Shown piece after piece: positions 5,315-5,331 of a stretch of DNA of 5,331 bases. The translations under genes were made by a program, and so were the position numbers. The stretch's first letter is position 1, and each line of letters starts with the position of its first letter. Under the pieces are notes generated by a model, which worked only from the letters and a program-made list of their open reading frames with translations, did not search any database and had not been told where the DNA came from. This stretch comes from an uncultured Clostridia bacterium (GTDB taxonomy: Bacteria; Bacillota; Clostridia; Christensenellales; Borkfalkiaceae), in NCBI GenBank assembly GCA_947630775.1, contig CANRIY010000110.1:1-5331 (forward strand), read 5' to 3'.

Positions 5315-5331
5315 CTTGCGCGCCGAGCGTC

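Overview
The window holds six consecutive genes, all on the minus strand, in the order yqfC - yqfD - phoH - pgpH (yqfF) - ybeY - era. This is a conserved gene cluster of endospore-forming Bacillota. The GC-rich sequence, the C/G-ending codons and the yqfC-yqfD pair suggest a GC-rich member of the Clostridia, perhaps a gut lineage. The class is a fairly safe inference; the finer placement is a guess.

Reading along the minus strand, 5331-5278 is the upstream region of yqfC and carries a sporulation-type -10 box very close to the start codon. YqfC and YqfD (5277-4158) are small sporulation proteins. PhoH (4148-3177) is a nucleotide-binding ATPase. PgpH (3180-1681) is a membrane HD-domain phosphodiesterase predicted to destroy cyclic di-AMP. 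YbeY (1700-1188) is a metal-dependent endoribonuclease for 16S rRNA maturation. Era (1191-304) is the GTPase that checks the 16S 3' end. The genes are packed very tightly: 1 nt between yqfC and yqfD, 9 nt between yqfD and phoH, 4-nt overlaps at phoH/pgpH and ybeY/era, and a 20-nt overlap at pgpH/ybeY. This points to one translationally coupled transcript. PhoH, YbeY and Era form a ribosome and RNA quality module, joined here to a second-messenger enzyme.

The gene content is canonical, but several details are not. PgpH has lost the large extracellular domain normally found between its first two membrane helices. An AT-rich patch inside yqfD contains a near-ideal vegetative promoter (TTGCAA, 17 bp, TG-T-TATAAT) that could drive phoH to era independently of the sporulation genes. 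Era has Thr in place of the usual Asn in its guanine-recognition motif. The dgkA and cdd genes that often sit between ybeY and era are missing.

The last 303 bases of the + strand numbering (1-303, downstream of era) contain no convincing gene. They hold a long imperfect inverted repeat (133-218) that looks like a dispersed intergenic repeat element, plus smaller hairpins. No clear intrinsic terminator for the operon is visible. I do not see a wholly new system here; the most interesting points are the shortened PgpH, the internal promoter and the intergenic repeat.
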